Counted from the stretch's first letter, positions 19,285 through 31,245 are shown. The stretch: DNA of 64,000 bases from Tridacna crocea (GCA_943736015.1 OX031058.1:4355001-4419000); one strand, 5' to 3'. Made by a program: numbers and translations. The notes: a model not told the origin generated them from the letters alone.

Positions 19285-19513
19285 TTATCTCTTTACCACA
19301 CGACAAAATTTTAGACTGGTTCAAATTGAGAGCATTTGCAGACGACAAAATAAAGGTGGCTGAAAAATTGAAATTTATTATGGGAAGGGTAGAAAACACT
19401 GTGGGAAAAGGAGAAAATGCTGGTTACCAGCATTTTCTTCTTTTCCTACAGTGTTTTCAAAAGGCTTCTTTCTCAGGGGCGTCAAAAGCAGGGATTGTGT
19501 GGTAATGGGTTAA
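19285..19513 (-). mobile_element. Family A TTAA-type MITE, full length
   Basis: 229 bp, TTATCTCTTTACC to GGTAATGGGTTAA. The palindrome is in the ACT/AGT state (AACACTGTGGG against CCTACAGTGTT). Its terminal TTAA (19510-19513) is shared with the next, inverted copy. Confidence 0.88.
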
Positions 19514-19692
19514 CCCTTAACTAAATCATCCCTATTTTTCACGGCTTTGGTATCCAGCATTTTCTCCTTTTCCAACAATGTTTTCTACCCTGCTGGAAAT
19601 AAACTTCAATTTTTGAGTTACGTTTATTTTGTCGTCTGCGAGTGCTTTAAAATTGGACCAGTCTTATACTTTGTCGTTTGGTAAAGTGTTAA
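19510..19692 (+). mobile_element. Family A MITE, left hairpin arm lost
   Basis: TTAACCCTTAACTAAATCAT to GGTAAAGTGTTAA, but only the right hairpin arm remains (CCAGCATTTTCTCCTTTTCC). Together with the preceding copy it forms an inverted pair on one TTAA. Confidence 0.75.
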
Positions 19693-20143
19693 CTAGATCT
19701 GTCATTTTTGACTTTTGATGATTTGCGCTTGGAAGAACGTATCTTATCATAGTTATTTATTGCACTTCTTTCAGTTGTTGACGACTAGAAGTGTTCTGAA
19801 CAAGCTTGTGAATATATAGTTAACACAGTCAAGTCTTAATCGGAGGGCAAAACGTGAACATTGACACCATTTCCAGACGGCGTATCAGTAATGTTGTGGC
19901 TATGTCAATTGCTTTCTTTTTGTCTCTGGAAGACCATTTATCACATTACTCCCCTTGTTTTCAATGTAAGACAGCCTTTATGATTTTTTTGTCTGACACA
20001 TGTGCAAGATATGAAAAGAATGCCGTATTTGGTTAACGGGATGTAATAATACGCCTTATTTCTTAAACATTGTCGACCAAGATTTCTGTGTGAAATTGAC
20101 TGTCAAAACTGATGATATAGAGGGTATTTGTTTTTTTTTTCAG

Positions 20144-20530
20144 AGAAAGATCGAAATTTATTTAATTGGTGTCCACAGGATGAAATAAATTTCGATCTTT
20201 CACCGTTAAAAAAAGACCACAACTATTCCGTTTATTTCATGCTTTTAACCCTTTCTGGAAGAAGCTTTATCAAAATCCAGTACAGTTCTTTTCCGTTATT
20301 CCCCGGGGGCGTATCCCTCCCGCATAGTAACGCATTACAATATTACGTCAAGCGCCAGAAATGTAAGGTAAATGACCTCATATTTCCATCTGGTTGCGAG
20401 GCACGCGCAATTTACCTAAACAACAAGAATATGAAAATCGATATTTTCACTGGTAGTACCAGTGTAAAATCGAAAAATATTTTCACTGCTATTTCTCGAT
20501 ATCCTACCGAAAAGCATGAAATAATGTGAC
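20144..20530 (+). repeat. Dispersed repeat G
   Basis: Starts with a hairpin (AAAGATCGAAATTTATTT … AAATAAATTTCGATCTTT), then AACCCTTTCTGGAAGAAGC, CATTACAATATTACGTCAAG, CATATTTCCATCTGGTTG and ends CGATATCCTACCGAAAAGCA. Same order as the inverted copy at 8665-8975 and the copy at 48377-48735. Class unknown. Confidence 0.7.
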
Positions 20531-20669
20531 AAAATTTCATATTTTAGTATCTTTAGATGTACACGTAAGTCAAAACCGTTTTATGCGAGTTTCTGAAGAA
20601 CTATTTTTGTATGTGGTGTTCAAATCTGCCAAATAAAGCTGTGGAAGTATAGCTGTTTCCACCTTAGAA

Positions 20670-20735
20670 ATTATCGTAGGAAAAGAAGAAATTGCTCTTA
20701 CTGAGCAATTTCTCCTTTTCCCACTGTGTTTGCTG
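20670..20735. mobile_element. Family A-like hairpin remnant
   Basis: GTAGGAAAAGAAGAAATTGCTC pairs around ACTGAGCAATTTCTCC TTTTCCCAC. The arms match the family A centre but the tip differs. Confidence 0.5.
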
Positions 20736-20739
20736 AGCT

Positions 20740-21170
20740 TTTATCCTTTTTATTTTTCCTTAAAAAATAACTTTAATAGTGACCTTCAATCTTCTTTTCT
20801 GACAAAATAAGTAAAGATAAGTGCCATTTTTATTTTTTGTTATTGTTTAGAATTATAAACACTATATGTGTGGAAATCTTTAGAAAAATCTCTCCATTAG
20901 ACAATATGTACACTTGTATTCATTTAAGATAAACCCTTAATTTTCTCAAATTATCTCCCTTTTTAACTCAATGGTTTAGATGTAAGAAGCATATTTGTAC
21001 ATTTATTATACTCAAAACCATGCTTTTATACATTTTTAATGGCGAAAAATAAGTTAATTTTCATTAAAATGCTGTATATGTGTATATTTTACCTATTATT
21101 TAGCTATTTAACTGACTATTAAGAAAGACACTTTAAATCAAACCAGGTGAAATTTGGAACTGTTTTTACC
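20740..21170. other. No feature recognised
   Basis: Strongly AT-rich, no coding or repeat signal within the window. Confidence 0.5.
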
Positions 21171-21173
21171 TTT

Positions 21174-21403
21174 TTAACCCTCTACCAATGAATCCCGGGT
21201 TTTTACGGCCCTGAAAGAGAAGACTTTTGAAAACATTATGGGAAAAGGAGAAAATGCTGGTAACCAGCATTTTCTCCTTTTCCCACAATGTTTTCTTCCC
21301 TGCTGGAAACAAATTTTGCTTTTTGACTAACATTAATTTTGTCGTCTGCAAGTGCTTTTAATTTGGACCAGTCTAAAATTTTGTCGTTTTGGAAAGGGTG
21401 AAA
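21174..21403 (+). mobile_element. Family A TTAA-type MITE, near full length
   Basis: TTAACCCTCTACCAATGAAT to TTTTGGAAAGGGTGAAAA; the right TTAA has decayed. Palindrome intact in the ATT/AAT state (21233-21294). Confidence 0.85.
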
Positions 21404-21859
21404 AGACAAATGTCTCAGAAACGAGCACGGTGACCCGAATCGTTTTTCTTTACTGTAATCTACTCTAGTCATGATCAGGCTTTTATGTGCTAAGTTTTAA
21501 AAGAATCTGTCCGTTAGAAAAAAATGTCATATACGTCGTTAACATTCCCCCCCCCCCAAACGAGTTTAATCAAATTCTAGGCCTATCTCAATGACCAACT
21601 CATGCTAAATGCTATGTGCATTGAAAAAAACACCGTCTCTTTTATTCAATGTTTTCAAAATCTGTCTCTGGGTCTTTGATATCTACTTCCCACGCAGGTT
21701 GTCGTGTCCCGCATTTCTGCTTTCATTACCAGTAATGAGGAGTAATAGACTCTCAATAAAAACACGCTTCCCACAGGAACTTGGAACAGAAATGGGAACG
21801 TGTAATGTCCTGAATATATTTCGTAACCGTTTAGCTATATCTAGGAAATAACTGTTTAC

Positions 21860-22078
21860 TTAAAGTTTTCCCAAACAATCCACAATTTTAACCCCGGGAA
21901 AGATGGCTTTTGAAAACATTGTGGGAAAAAGGAGAAAATGCTGGTAACCAGCATTTTCTCCTTTTCCCGCAATGTTTTCTATCCTTTCTGAAACTTATTT
22001 CATCATTTGAGTTACTTCTTACTTGTTGTCTGCCAATGATTTCCAGTAGGGCATGTCTACAACTTTGTCGTTTAGTAT
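21860..22078 (+). mobile_element. Family A MITE, degraded ends
   Basis: GTTTTCCCAAACAATCC … GTCGTTTAGTATTG. The hairpin (21915-21978) is intact apart from an extra A in the left arm and CCCGCAATG in the right. Confidence 0.78.
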
Positions 22079-22234
22079 TGCCAGCAAAGGTAAAATGCAG
22101 TGTAGGATAACTCTCTCCGATCCTTCTCTACCGTTCACGCTTTTAACACCAAGGCCCGTCTTAAACAACAAATATCTTTCAAAAGATAAACAACACAATT
22201 TTGCCTGCAAAAATGGGCAGGAACCCTGAAAATA

Positions 22235-22345
22235 CACATTCTTGCGGACATGAAAGTTCGCCACAAATGCATAGCTTAAGACAAAGTACATCTGACGGGA
22301 TTCGAACAGACAAAATATCCTCGTCATTCGAGGTTTAAAAGACCA
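22235..22345 (-). mobile_element. SINE1b fragment
   Basis: On the minus strand: GGTCTTTTAAACCTCGA, a short insert, a B-box-like TGTTCGAATCCCGTCAG and TGCATTTGTGGCGAACTTTC. This matches the subtype of SINE1 seen at 34635-34850 with extra sequence between the boxes. The head is missing. Confidence 0.6.
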
Positions 22346-22912
22346 GACCCATGTCAACACATTTATAAAAAGAGCATGGCCGATTTACTTACGCGTGATT
22401 CGCTCTAGGACAGCAGATAAAGTTTCGAAAACACAGTATGCCAATTAAATGAAGCCAAACATAAAACTGATTTAAATACGGGATTGTTTAAAGTTTGAAA
22501 CATTTAACGAATAATGTATTTAGAAAAATTACATCCACATAAAAGATTAATGAATTACATGGAAATAGTGTATGGATATCTGTTACAATACAATAATGTT
22601 AAAACAGGCATTTAATTGACAAGGTACCTCCAGCAGAGAAAATAAAATGACTTAACAAAAACAATCAGAGAAAAATGAAACACAAGTAGTTATAAATTAC
22701 AACCGGCGCAATAACCGAAATCACGTGACGAAATGAAGCTAACTTTCGGACGTGAGAGAAACATGGAATGAGCATTCAATGCTCTGATTTCAATATCGAA
22801 ATTACGTATTGCTTATATTTGGATAAAGTTGCTGTTTGACCATTCCTTTAGTAACAAACGAAACTTCTTCACTGGAATCAAATCTTACCCGTTTTTTTTT
22901 CCAATGCGTATT
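22346..22912. other. No feature recognised
   Basis: AT-rich sequence with no repeat match or plausible exon seen. Confidence 0.45.
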
Positions 22913-22916
22913 TCGT

Positions 22917-23111
22917 ATATGCATGGCTTCGACCCGATTTAATAACAATACCTAACAAATGTGTTGGAAGGAAATCTCTTTAGCCCAGTGGTTATGATAT
23001 TGGTATTTTAAACCTGGAAAAAGGAGGATATTGGTCCGCCATGGGTTTGAATCCCGCCAGATTCGGTTTGTATATCAGCTGTGCATTTGCTGCGAACTTT
23101 CATGTTCGTAA
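22917..23111 (+). mobile_element. SINE1b, 5' truncated
   Basis: Head remnant ATGCATGGCTTCGACCCG, A box AGCCCAGTGGTTATG (about 22982), B box GGTTTGAATCC (about 23045) and 3' end CATGTTCGTAAG. About 25 nt more lie between the boxes than in the 12.3 kb copy (CTGGAAAAAGGAGGATATTG). Confidence 0.75.
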
Positions 23112-23213
23112 GGTTGGGGAGACTGAGTCATAACCCCATTTGTGGTGCAAAAACGGACTTTCTGCATAAACAGGCTTTGAATCGTCAATAAATGATGACT
23201 TTCAGTGGGGTGT

Positions 23214-23418
23214 GTTACGGGAGACCACAACTTCATGCATGGCTTCGTCCCGATTTAAATATAATACCCAACAACTGCATTGGGGAGATATCTCTTTTAC
23301 TCAGTGGTTAAGGTATTGGTTTTTATATCCGGGCTTTCTACGGTTCGAATCCTGCCCAGTCCCTTATTTCTGCTAAGCATTTGTTCATTTGTTTCCTAGT
23401 TACGGACTTCGATTGTAA
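23214..23418 (+). mobile_element. SINE1, full length
   Basis: GTGTTACGGGAGACCAC to ACTTCGATTGTAAG. A box TACTCAGTGGTTAAGG (23299-23314), B box GGTTCGAATCC (23342-23352). Closely parallel to the copy in the retrotransposon at 12255-12458; the flanks GAACC and GTG give no obvious duplication. Confidence 0.82.
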
Positions 23419-23565
23419 GAACCACGCAATGGAAAATACATTTCCATGTAAAATATAACCCTGCTTCAAATCTAAAATGTTGAATGAAATAGAGTAAACC
23501 AAGTTCAGAAATCCTGAATACAACGTTGCAGCCTGAACTGAATGAACAAAGTGCGATATCATGCC

Positions 23566-23763
23566 AGCGTCCGTATTCTTAAACCATTCTTTAGAGCATT
23601 CTTTGTCTTGTTCTTCAAGATTTTCTAACTGTGAAAGTAACAGAAATTCTGATTGGCTAAACCGAATGGTTTAGCCAATCAGAAGTTTTGTTACTTTCAC
23701 ATTGACAAAATTCTGAAGAATAAGCCTAAGAATGTTCTTCATCGTGGATGAATACGGACGCTC
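23566..23763. repeat. Family E palindrome, full
   Basis: AGCGTCCGTATTC at the left is mirrored by GAATACGGACGCT at the right. The centre is CTGATTGGCTAAACCGAATG followed by GTTTAGCCAATCAG. Arms are about 95 bp with scattered mismatches. Confidence 0.85.
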
Positions 23764-24935
23764 ATCTCAAGTACAATAGCTCTGTCTCTTTGACTTCCTA
23801 AAAAAATTTCATTTGTGAGGCTAAGACAATTTAAAAAGTAATTTTTTACATCAGCACCTCTACACATCCACAATTAACCTACTTTCAAAGATGCATTACT
23901 TAGAAATCTGAACCGACATTTATTGAGACGGGCTACTGATGTAAACTTTGACCTTATTTGAAACTTAGTGGGACAGTCATGAACTGAATTGATCTCCTCT
24001 AAAGCGCTTCATTTTTTCAAAAGGTCTCTTTTCATTTTCTTCTATACGCATACTTCGTTAATGAATGTAGAGTTGATACAGTGCCCATATAGTGCATTTC
24101 CAATTGATTTGTTTTTCACAAAAAAAATAAAGGTATTTGCGCGTTCATCATCAGTAATTTGTCTAAATTCACTGTCATTGCCACAGGCGTTCGTTACATA
24201 ACGAACTTTGCCATCCACATGTGTAGATCTACAATGATTGATTGAATTTGCGGTTATTTATCGTCGCCACCGGTTACCCATATGGCGAAGCCCCCACCCC
24301 TGGATGGACGGCACGCACTGCTTACCTAGGCCACCATCACATACCTCGGGTGATGGTAGCCATTAAATACTTCGGCTGTATCTGATAGCTTGATTTGCAC
24401 CTACACTCTACATTTCATTGCCGGAAATATGTCAGTTCACCGTTATGACAATTGTAAGGCTGCTCGTAAAAAGGAAACCTGGGTCTCAATTTCCTGTCGA
24501 AATCTTTTCTAACTACGGTTTAGTTGACAAATAGTTCGAACATTCATTTTTTTTTATCTGGATTATCAATTGCAATAGACGTTTCAACGTCAGATAGATA
24601 AGTGTAAATAACTCCATCGACATTGTTTATGTCGTTGATAAACGACTGAAGTGGCGCCGCAATGTATAAGATCACGTGATTGGCAGTTCAAATGAAAACG
24701 ACCGCTATACAGACGAAGTTAGATGTAGGAATGGATTTGGCCGAGTTTTGACAAGTGCTAGGCTATTTGTGCGCGGAGACTACTGTTTCCGTCTTCGATT
24801 GAAGAGTTACGGAAAGATTTACGGGAGATTTCACTAGTCGTAACAATGAATTATCAAAGCTGATAATCCACACACAGAGCTCCCGATAAGGGGGCAGTGA
24901 TAGTATTCTAAATCCATTATTTCTCTTCCAAACCC
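23764..24935. other. No feature recognised
   Basis: Mixed composition, GC-richer around 24250-24370. No exon, RNA gene or in-window repeat identified. Confidence 0.4.
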
Positions 24936-24938
24936 TAT

Positions 24939-24994
24939 GTTGCGGGTACTCATTAGAATCGTCTCGAAGAGACGATTCTAATGAGTACCCACAA
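24939..24994. repeat. Short perfect palindrome
   Basis: GGGTACTCATTAGAATCGTC and its complement GACGATTCTAATGAGTACCC around a TCGAAGA centre. Only one copy noticed. Confidence 0.85.
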
Positions 24995-25229
24995 TAATGG
25001 GTTTAGTTTAGAATAATTCAGAGTTTCAATTTTAAAATCAAAATCACTTCTTCTGTCTAGAGCTCTGCACATTTCTTTGTCCGATAAATTACCGTCAGGC
25101 ATGACATAAAAGTACCTTCTTTTGATTTTTTTTTTCTTAATCATATTACATAACTGTTTCCAGAAATCTTTGGAGCTATTATATCCAGACTGTTTTTTAA
25201 CGTATCCAATCACAAAGTGATAGGAAAAA

Positions 25230-25255
25230 AACAAACAAACAAACAAACAAGAAGA
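25230..25255. repeat. Microsatellite (AAAC)n
   Basis: About five ACAA units. Confidence 0.85.
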
Positions 25256-25776
25256 ACTAAGACTTATTTTCAAGCTTTGGCCAGTAAAAGTCTGCTCTGG
25301 CAATAAAACGTTCGCACAATTTTAAGGTACTCTCCGATTACAGTTACGTGTTTAAACCTATCACATTGATAGAATTTGATATTTCAATTTAGTTCATGGA
25401 ATTTTATGTACAATTTCCATTTGATTTGAGGTTTATTTTAAAGTTTATTTGCCCGTATAAAATTGAATTAAAAAAAAAATCGATTAACAGATACGTCACA
25501 AAGCTTTCGAGTACTATGATACATAATTATATCGTTTAGATTTATTTAATCCGTGGATAGTAGAAGGCCATATATAACACAGACTCGTATTTCGCTTTAC
25601 GGGGAGGAACCAACAATCAACATTAAATTATCCATATAAAATTATCATCGAAAACATCGCAAAAAACGGAGAGATACACCTAAAGGTAGGTAGATGGATA
25701 AATACTTGAGCATTGTTCTGGGAAAAGAGGGTTTAATGCATTTTCGTGATGTATGATACTAAGTCATCACATAATT

Positions 25777-26280
25777 ATATAGAGTTTATTTCATCAGCTT
25801 GTGGTTAATATGGGGAAATATTTGTCGAAAAAGGGAAAGGTATGCGAAAATAACGAGTGCCGTAAGGCACGAGTTATTTTCGCGGACCTTTCCCTTTTTT
25901 AGGCAAATATTTTCCCATATTAAGCACAAGCTGATGAAATAAATTATATATTATATTTCCTCTGATTATTTTGTCAACAAATGCCACTTTTAAAACCTGC
26001 GAGTGACTCGTCTTGCGTGGGAATATATCATAATGCAATACACTTCCGTAACATGTATACATTTTGGTCGCCATTCTTTTTTTGTAGTCGAGTCAAATGA
26101 TTACTTGCTAAAAACGTGAAATATATTGGATATAAAAAAGTAGTTCCAGATTTTCGGTAGGAGGAAAATATTCTCTGTGACGGGGAAATAATTCCCACCA
26201 GCTTAAGTTACGGCATTTCTTTACCCATTACATTTTTAAAAATAGACACATGAAATTTAATATTGATCCATAAATCCCTG
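25777..26280. repeat. Family I: large hairpin plus tail
   Basis: The hairpin occupies 25777-25952: TATAGAGTTTATTTCATCAG, GGTTAATATGGGGAAATATT and AACGAGTGCC on the left are mirrored on the right. The tail to about 26280 (CTCTGATTATTTTGTCAA, CATTTCTTTACCCATTACAT, AAATAGACACATGAAAT) is shared with 36167-36480, so the unit is longer than the hairpin. Confidence 0.75.
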
Positions 26281-26426
26281 TTTTTTTAAAAAAAAAAAAC
26301 TGTCAAAATCATAAAGTATACTGATATCTTGACGCACACAAATGTCAGCCTGCTGACATGGGTGGATTTTTTTTTGCGATTGCATTAAACTCGATTTGAC
26401 CATGGCATAAATTATCTTTTTAATGA

Positions 26427-26625
26427 GGGTCCGTATTCACTAACCGGTATTAAGAACATTCTTAGTCTTATTCTTCAGAATTTTGTCAGTAAGAAAGTAA
26501 CAGAACTTCTGATTGGCTAAACCATTTGGTTTAGCCAATCAGAAGTTCTGTTACTTTTACGGTCAGGAAGTCTTGAAGAATAAGACCAGGAACGTTCTTA
26601 AAAATGGTTTGTGAATACAGATCCT
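26427..26625. repeat. Family E palindrome, full
   Basis: GGGTCCGTATTCACTAACC mirrored by GGTTTGTGAATACAGATCC; centre CTGATTGGCTAAACCATTTG then GTTTAGCCAATCAG. Confidence 0.85.
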
Positions 26626-26639
26626 GCTATTTCCATGCT

Positions 26640-27265
26640 GCAAATAATAATACATATTCAGAGAAAAAGGCACTACTTCCGGTTTGAAAAGGGTTTATTT
26701 GAATGAACGGTGAAACTCCGTTCAAGCTATTTTTCGAATTTTGCGATATGTTTGAGTCGATGAATTTTATATTTGAGGGTTTTATAGTCTGTATTTGCAA
26801 CACGTATTCATAAATGATTTAATTAGTTTTAATTCAATTCTTTAGAACCCACAAAGTTATAAAACCCATTTCGTATTTTTTAAACCATGGTAGCAAGAGC
26901 AAATTCACACTGTTTATGGTGAAACGGTCAAATACCTCCTATATGTAGAGGTATCTGCTGTATAATGATTAAAAGAAATTTTGTTCGCCTAAAATTAATA
27001 TTTGTTGTTGATACTAGAGGACAGCACCTATTTTTTCATTTATTTGTAGGCAGTTATTCTAAAATATAATTAGCCAACCAAGTCGCACGAACTTAATCTT
27101 TACACATGAACATTGACAGGATCCCTTGCTCCGATAGCCAGAGAATGATTTCACTAAGAGCTTTATTTGTTCCCTAAAACTTCATCATTCACATGCTTAT
27201 AGGGACTGACGAAGATGGCTATGGAAGAGCTTGATGATGTTTATAAAGCCTTCAGCATTTTAATT
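26640..27265. other. No feature recognised
   Basis: AT-rich, no repeat match or exon. Confidence 0.45.
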
Positions 27266-27272
27266 TTGAACC

Positions 27273-27530
27273 GTCACGCAAAAAGGGGCCATCAGGGAAC
27301 TGGGATAAGTGTCAACCCTGGTCAGACTGCGCGGATTGCGCAGGCTGACCAGGGTCGACACTTTTCGCTGTTATGATATTTTCTATGTTAAAAATAGTCA
27401 TTCTACTTTACTATACAATCATTTTAGAACTATTAACTTAATCAACTTAGATTGACCTGCACTATCTTCGATCTGGTTGCATCTATATGCTGTATGGAAT
27501 TCCCAGACTGTCCCTTTTCCTGTGATGAGT
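27273..27530 (+). mobile_element. Family C palindromic element, full
   Basis: TCACGCAAAAAGGGGCC at the left, with a decayed inverse at the right (GTCCCTTTTCCTGTGATG). A GC-rich hairpin GTCAACCCTGGTCAGACTG … CAGGCTGACCAGGGTCGACAC lies near the left end (27313-27364). Related to family B by the shared CAGGCTGACC-type core but with different flanks. Confidence 0.75.
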
Positions 27531-28235
27531 CACATTTACTCTGAGCTCCAGGACAAGTCTAGGTATTCATATTGGGTATTCTGTACGCCGGAAACTCGCC
27601 TTATTTCAAAACGCTAACTTCCATGATAGCAAGAAGGGTTTTTCTTTCTTTATGAGTCTTCGTTGTAATAAACGGATATGCGTATTCCAGAGATCATGTC
27701 CAAATCAATAAATCCATTAAACGTCAAGCCAGTCTGTGCCTGAATTCATACTTCCGGTCAATCGTAAATGTAGTGTGCGCTGTCGTCTATAAAAGATATG
27801 ATTGTAAAGAACAAAAATAAAGCTTTCGCCAGACGTGAAAAAGAAAAATAAACTTAAACTTTAATTATCGTTTGAAACTGGTGGGAAATACTTGGTAAAA
27901 TCAAATTATTATAGTAGGGTCTTGCATATCCAGGCATTTCTAATTCTACAATTTTTAGTATTTTCAGTCGGCAAATTGTTTCTCTGAGACAAGCACACCA
28001 TTTAGGGCCGTGAACCCATAATAAATCACGCACAGATTGAGACAGTGTCCATTTCAGTGTATTTGCTTATGTTATTTATGAAAAACTATTTAATAACTGC
28101 AGAAAATGTCGCCATTAAACAATAGATCAGCGGTGCTGGAATCAATAAATCAATTCAACTAGGCAAATTGTCCATAAAAATGACACTACCAAATATGTCC
28201 CGCCGCCATCACGTCTAGGCAAAGTAAATGAGCCG
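27531..28235. other. No feature recognised
   Basis: No coding frame of note and no in-window repeat match. Confidence 0.45.
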
Positions 28236-28239
28236 GGAT

Positions 28240-28420
28240 CTGTGAAAAGGGGATGTGATACATTTGCAAAAAGTATCGACCCAGGTCAGCCTGCGCAGTC
28301 CGCGCAGGCTGACCTGGGTTGATACGTTTTGTTTTTGGTCAAATTCCTCTGCATATAAATGTACCATCATCTCTCTTATGAAACAGTCGGTTGAAAAAAA
28401 TAAAGTTAGTTTTTTCTTAA
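28240..28420 (+). repeat. Family B palindromic repeat
   Basis: Hairpin 28266-28331: AAAAGTATCGACCCAGGTCA … TGACCTGGGTTGATACG, followed by the family's right flank (CTCTGCATATAAATGTACC, AAACAGTCGGTTG). Confidence 0.82.
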
Positions 28421-28431
28421 AGTTCATGTAA

Positions 28432-28600
28432 TTTTTCAATCAATATCTTGTATGGCCACCTCTGTTGTCGATACAGGCAATTATTCGACGTCACATAGAC
28501 CTTACATAATGTAAAATCATTGCATCAGGAATGTTATTTCATTCCTGAACGAGAGCGGTGGTTAACTTAATGTTACCTTTGTCTTTAACTACTTTTGCAA
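28432..28600 (-). pseudogene. Tc1-like transposase, C-terminal fossil
   Basis: The minus strand reads LTTALVQE, stop, NNIPDAMILHYVRSM, stop, RRIIACIDNRGGHTRY then a stop. The pattern W-N-x-I-P … V-R-S-M-x-R-R … G-G-H-T-R-Y is the classical C-terminus of Tc1-type transposases. Both internal stops are TGA, at places where Trp and Arg are expected, so the fragment is dead. Upstream of it the same frame stays open to about 28829 but I do not recognise that part. Short, diverged and not flanked by identified termini. Confidence 0.72.
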
Positions 28601-28829
28601 CTTCGATTTTAGAACCACCTTCATTTAAACTGCAAAAACCTAACTTAAACTTTCTGTTAGTCAAAATCTGATTAGCCTGGCATTTTCTTTCTAGACTCCG
28701 AACTAAAATATTATAACAAATTTGTTGGTCTTTAGTAAAACATGTGACGAGAAATAAAACAAAATTAAGTGCACACTCATATATGGAACTGAGTATACAT
28801 TTTGATCTTAATTTACATTGTCCAAGCAA

Positions 28830-29265
28830 TTGACAAAATTGAGCTTCGCTTTTGAAGGAGCTACTATTTATTTCACCAGAAGAAAAATGACGAAAGAAGA
28901 AAAGAAATACAGAAAAATAAGAGAGAAGAAAATTACAAAAAAAAGGGCTTCACCTTTGCTACATTTCTGGCTACGCAACTGCTTAATCAACTGTATTGAC
29001 ACCCATGATAAACGAAGAGGCAAAACCAGACACATAAACAGCCAGTCAAGAATATTGCTAAGTCATTGATCTGCAAAAGCTGATAACGTGTCGTTTTATT
29101 GAATGTTTGATCCGCGGAAACCAACATTTATTTTAAGAAATTTCCTGTTTCCTTGTGGATCTTTTTGCCAGATATTTGGCAATATTTTTGCTTATAGGTT
29201 TAGATATATGTTAAGTAAGTAATCTATCATTTTCAACACACCATCGGAAAGTGCCAGTGACAAAA
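28830..29265. other. No feature recognised
   Basis: AT-rich with only low-complexity Lys-rich frames. Confidence 0.45.
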
Positions 29266-29289
29266 CCGGGGCCCGTATTCACCAATCAT

Positions 29290-29400
29290 TTATAGTTTCA
29301 TTCGAAGTCGTGAACATCTCGTGAAAATCATTAGTAATATTTTCACGAGTGCCGCAGCACTCGTGAAAATAATACTGATGATAGTCACTCGATGATATCA
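29290..29400. repeat. Decayed foldback with CACGAGTG core
   Basis: TCATTAGTAATATTTTCACG, then AGTGCCGCAGCACT, then CGTGAAAATAATACTGATGA. It starts just after a GGGGCCCGTATTCACCAA stub (29270-29287) identical to a family E terminus. A related inner hairpin occurs in repeat G at 48410-48490. Confidence 0.6.
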
Positions 29401-30800
29401 TCTGTATAAAAATGCCATATTTGTTCGTTGAGAAAAATACCGACATCTGTAGCGTAAAGCTTCGTATTGTAGGTCTAGCATCAGGTATTCTGGTGACATT
29501 GTAAATAAAATCAAACATGCCGTATGATCTAAAAGTAAAATAGGGTAGCTTGTTTAAAAAAATAGAAATTTTATTAAATGTGTTTATTATCTCACAGACT
29601 CGCTGTCAACAAGTATCTTTTTTTTTAATGTTTTACGCCTTTTTTCCATCATATGATTAAAAAGACGTTTTGATATGGCATAGACACTGTCGTGTTTCTT
29701 TTTGCATTAGATCTTCATCTATTAAAAAAATATCCTTTTGTGAAAAGTTCGTTTTTGTTTCGGAAATAAATCTTTAGCGCATATCATATACCACGAACCT
29801 TAGTTTAGGCAAGTACTGGACCTGTCGCCTGTCTTGTAAAAGAGAAGCTTTTAAGAAAAATAATAATGATCATGTATCCATTTGTATGCTTACGACAGAA
29901 TTTATCATACTACAAAAAAAATAGCACTGAAAGTACTGCTGAGGTTGGTCCGCTTGATCCACCAGAGATCACCATTGGCCACCTTGCACAGACTGTCCGC
30001 TTCAGAAGAAAATTCTTACATAACCCAAAGCGTTTTTCGTGTATTTCCTGAAACCTGTAATAAGTTTTGAATTTTCTGATGAAATGGCAGTTTTTGATTC
30101 CTGCGATCTACTTCTCTTCTAGAGCAGGCAACCAAGTGAGCAACAGCAAACTATGGCCTAACTGTCATACCAGATGTAGTTGGAGCCATCGATAAACACC
30201 CACGAAATTAACAAACTCGGTGTTTAGAAACCGGTTTCATACCGGTCTTCGTAATTTTTCATAGGCCATCATGATTCATTCTGAAGCAATACAATAACCG
30301 CCAAGAACCATATTTAGAAAATGGATATCAGTATGTATTAATGTGACACATTGGAAATGACTTATCTTTCTCTAACGATTATGTCTTCCTTAGAAATAAG
30401 ATATACTCAAATGGACATTCAGTTTCCATGGCACTACTCTGACACACCGGTGTACTCATAAGAGACACTGATAAAAAAATGAATAAATACATAAGGGTAA
30501 TTAACGACAACGTGTAGAACATAATGATAGGGATAAAGTATTACAAATCAGCTGGACGAGAAGGAGACAGTCCGAGACACCTTCTGGAAATGTAATCACA
30601 CGTTGTTGCAACACGCACTGGATATGTCTGTCTTAAACAGACACGAGTTTAATTGAGAGGTGGGATGAGTTATTTAAGTACCTTGTATTTCTTTAGTTCT
30701 TTTTGAGTGAGAAGAGCGTTACTTTTGTCTCGTCACCGCAACTGCTATCATTGTCTTTCGTCGTATATCTCTATAATTATATCACAGCATACTATATTAC
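29401..30800. other. No feature recognised
   Basis: About 1.4 kb without recognised coding, RNA gene or in-window repeat. Confidence 0.45.
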
Positions 30801-30807
30801 ATTATAC

Positions 30808-31162
30808 GTTGTCTGCGCATGTCATATTCTTCGAAGATTCGACTATCTTATATGACGCATCACTACTAGCCCCGAAAGCGGGCTGACTGTAATATTACGC
30901 TCTATAAAGTAGCAATGTTGAAAATAGCTTTTACGTATCAATACGTTTGAGGAGAAATGAGACCAACTTTAGCAACAGATTTCTCTAAATTGGTGATCAT
31001 AGTTGAGTGAATTGTACGAGGTAGCGTTTTATTGGGTAAACCTTTTTTTTGTTTTGAATTCAAACTAACGGTTGTCGCGTAGGAAAGTGGTTCGGTTCTG
31101 TACCCAGGATGCCCATATCAGATAGATGAGTATTTATAGAATGCCATCTAGCGGGAGATAAT
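30808..31162 (-). repeat. Dispersed repeat H
   Basis: Inverted copy of the family at 2996: CGAAGATTCGACTATCTTAT, TTACGCTCTATAAAGTAGCA, AACGGTTGTCGCGTAGGAAA, CTGTACCCAGGATGCCC and CTAGCGGGAGATAATG in reverse order. Confidence 0.78.
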
Positions 31163-31245
31163 GTTACATTATATAGTATCTGACTCGAAGTACTGTCGTT
31201 ACTTTGATTCCTGAATCTACACAGCGTTTGAAGTAATCCAAATAC

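Noticed and set aside
24953-25303. 116-codon minus-strand frame
   Set aside because: Starts in an (AAAC)n run and a palindrome, is Lys-rich by composition, and matches nothing I recognise.
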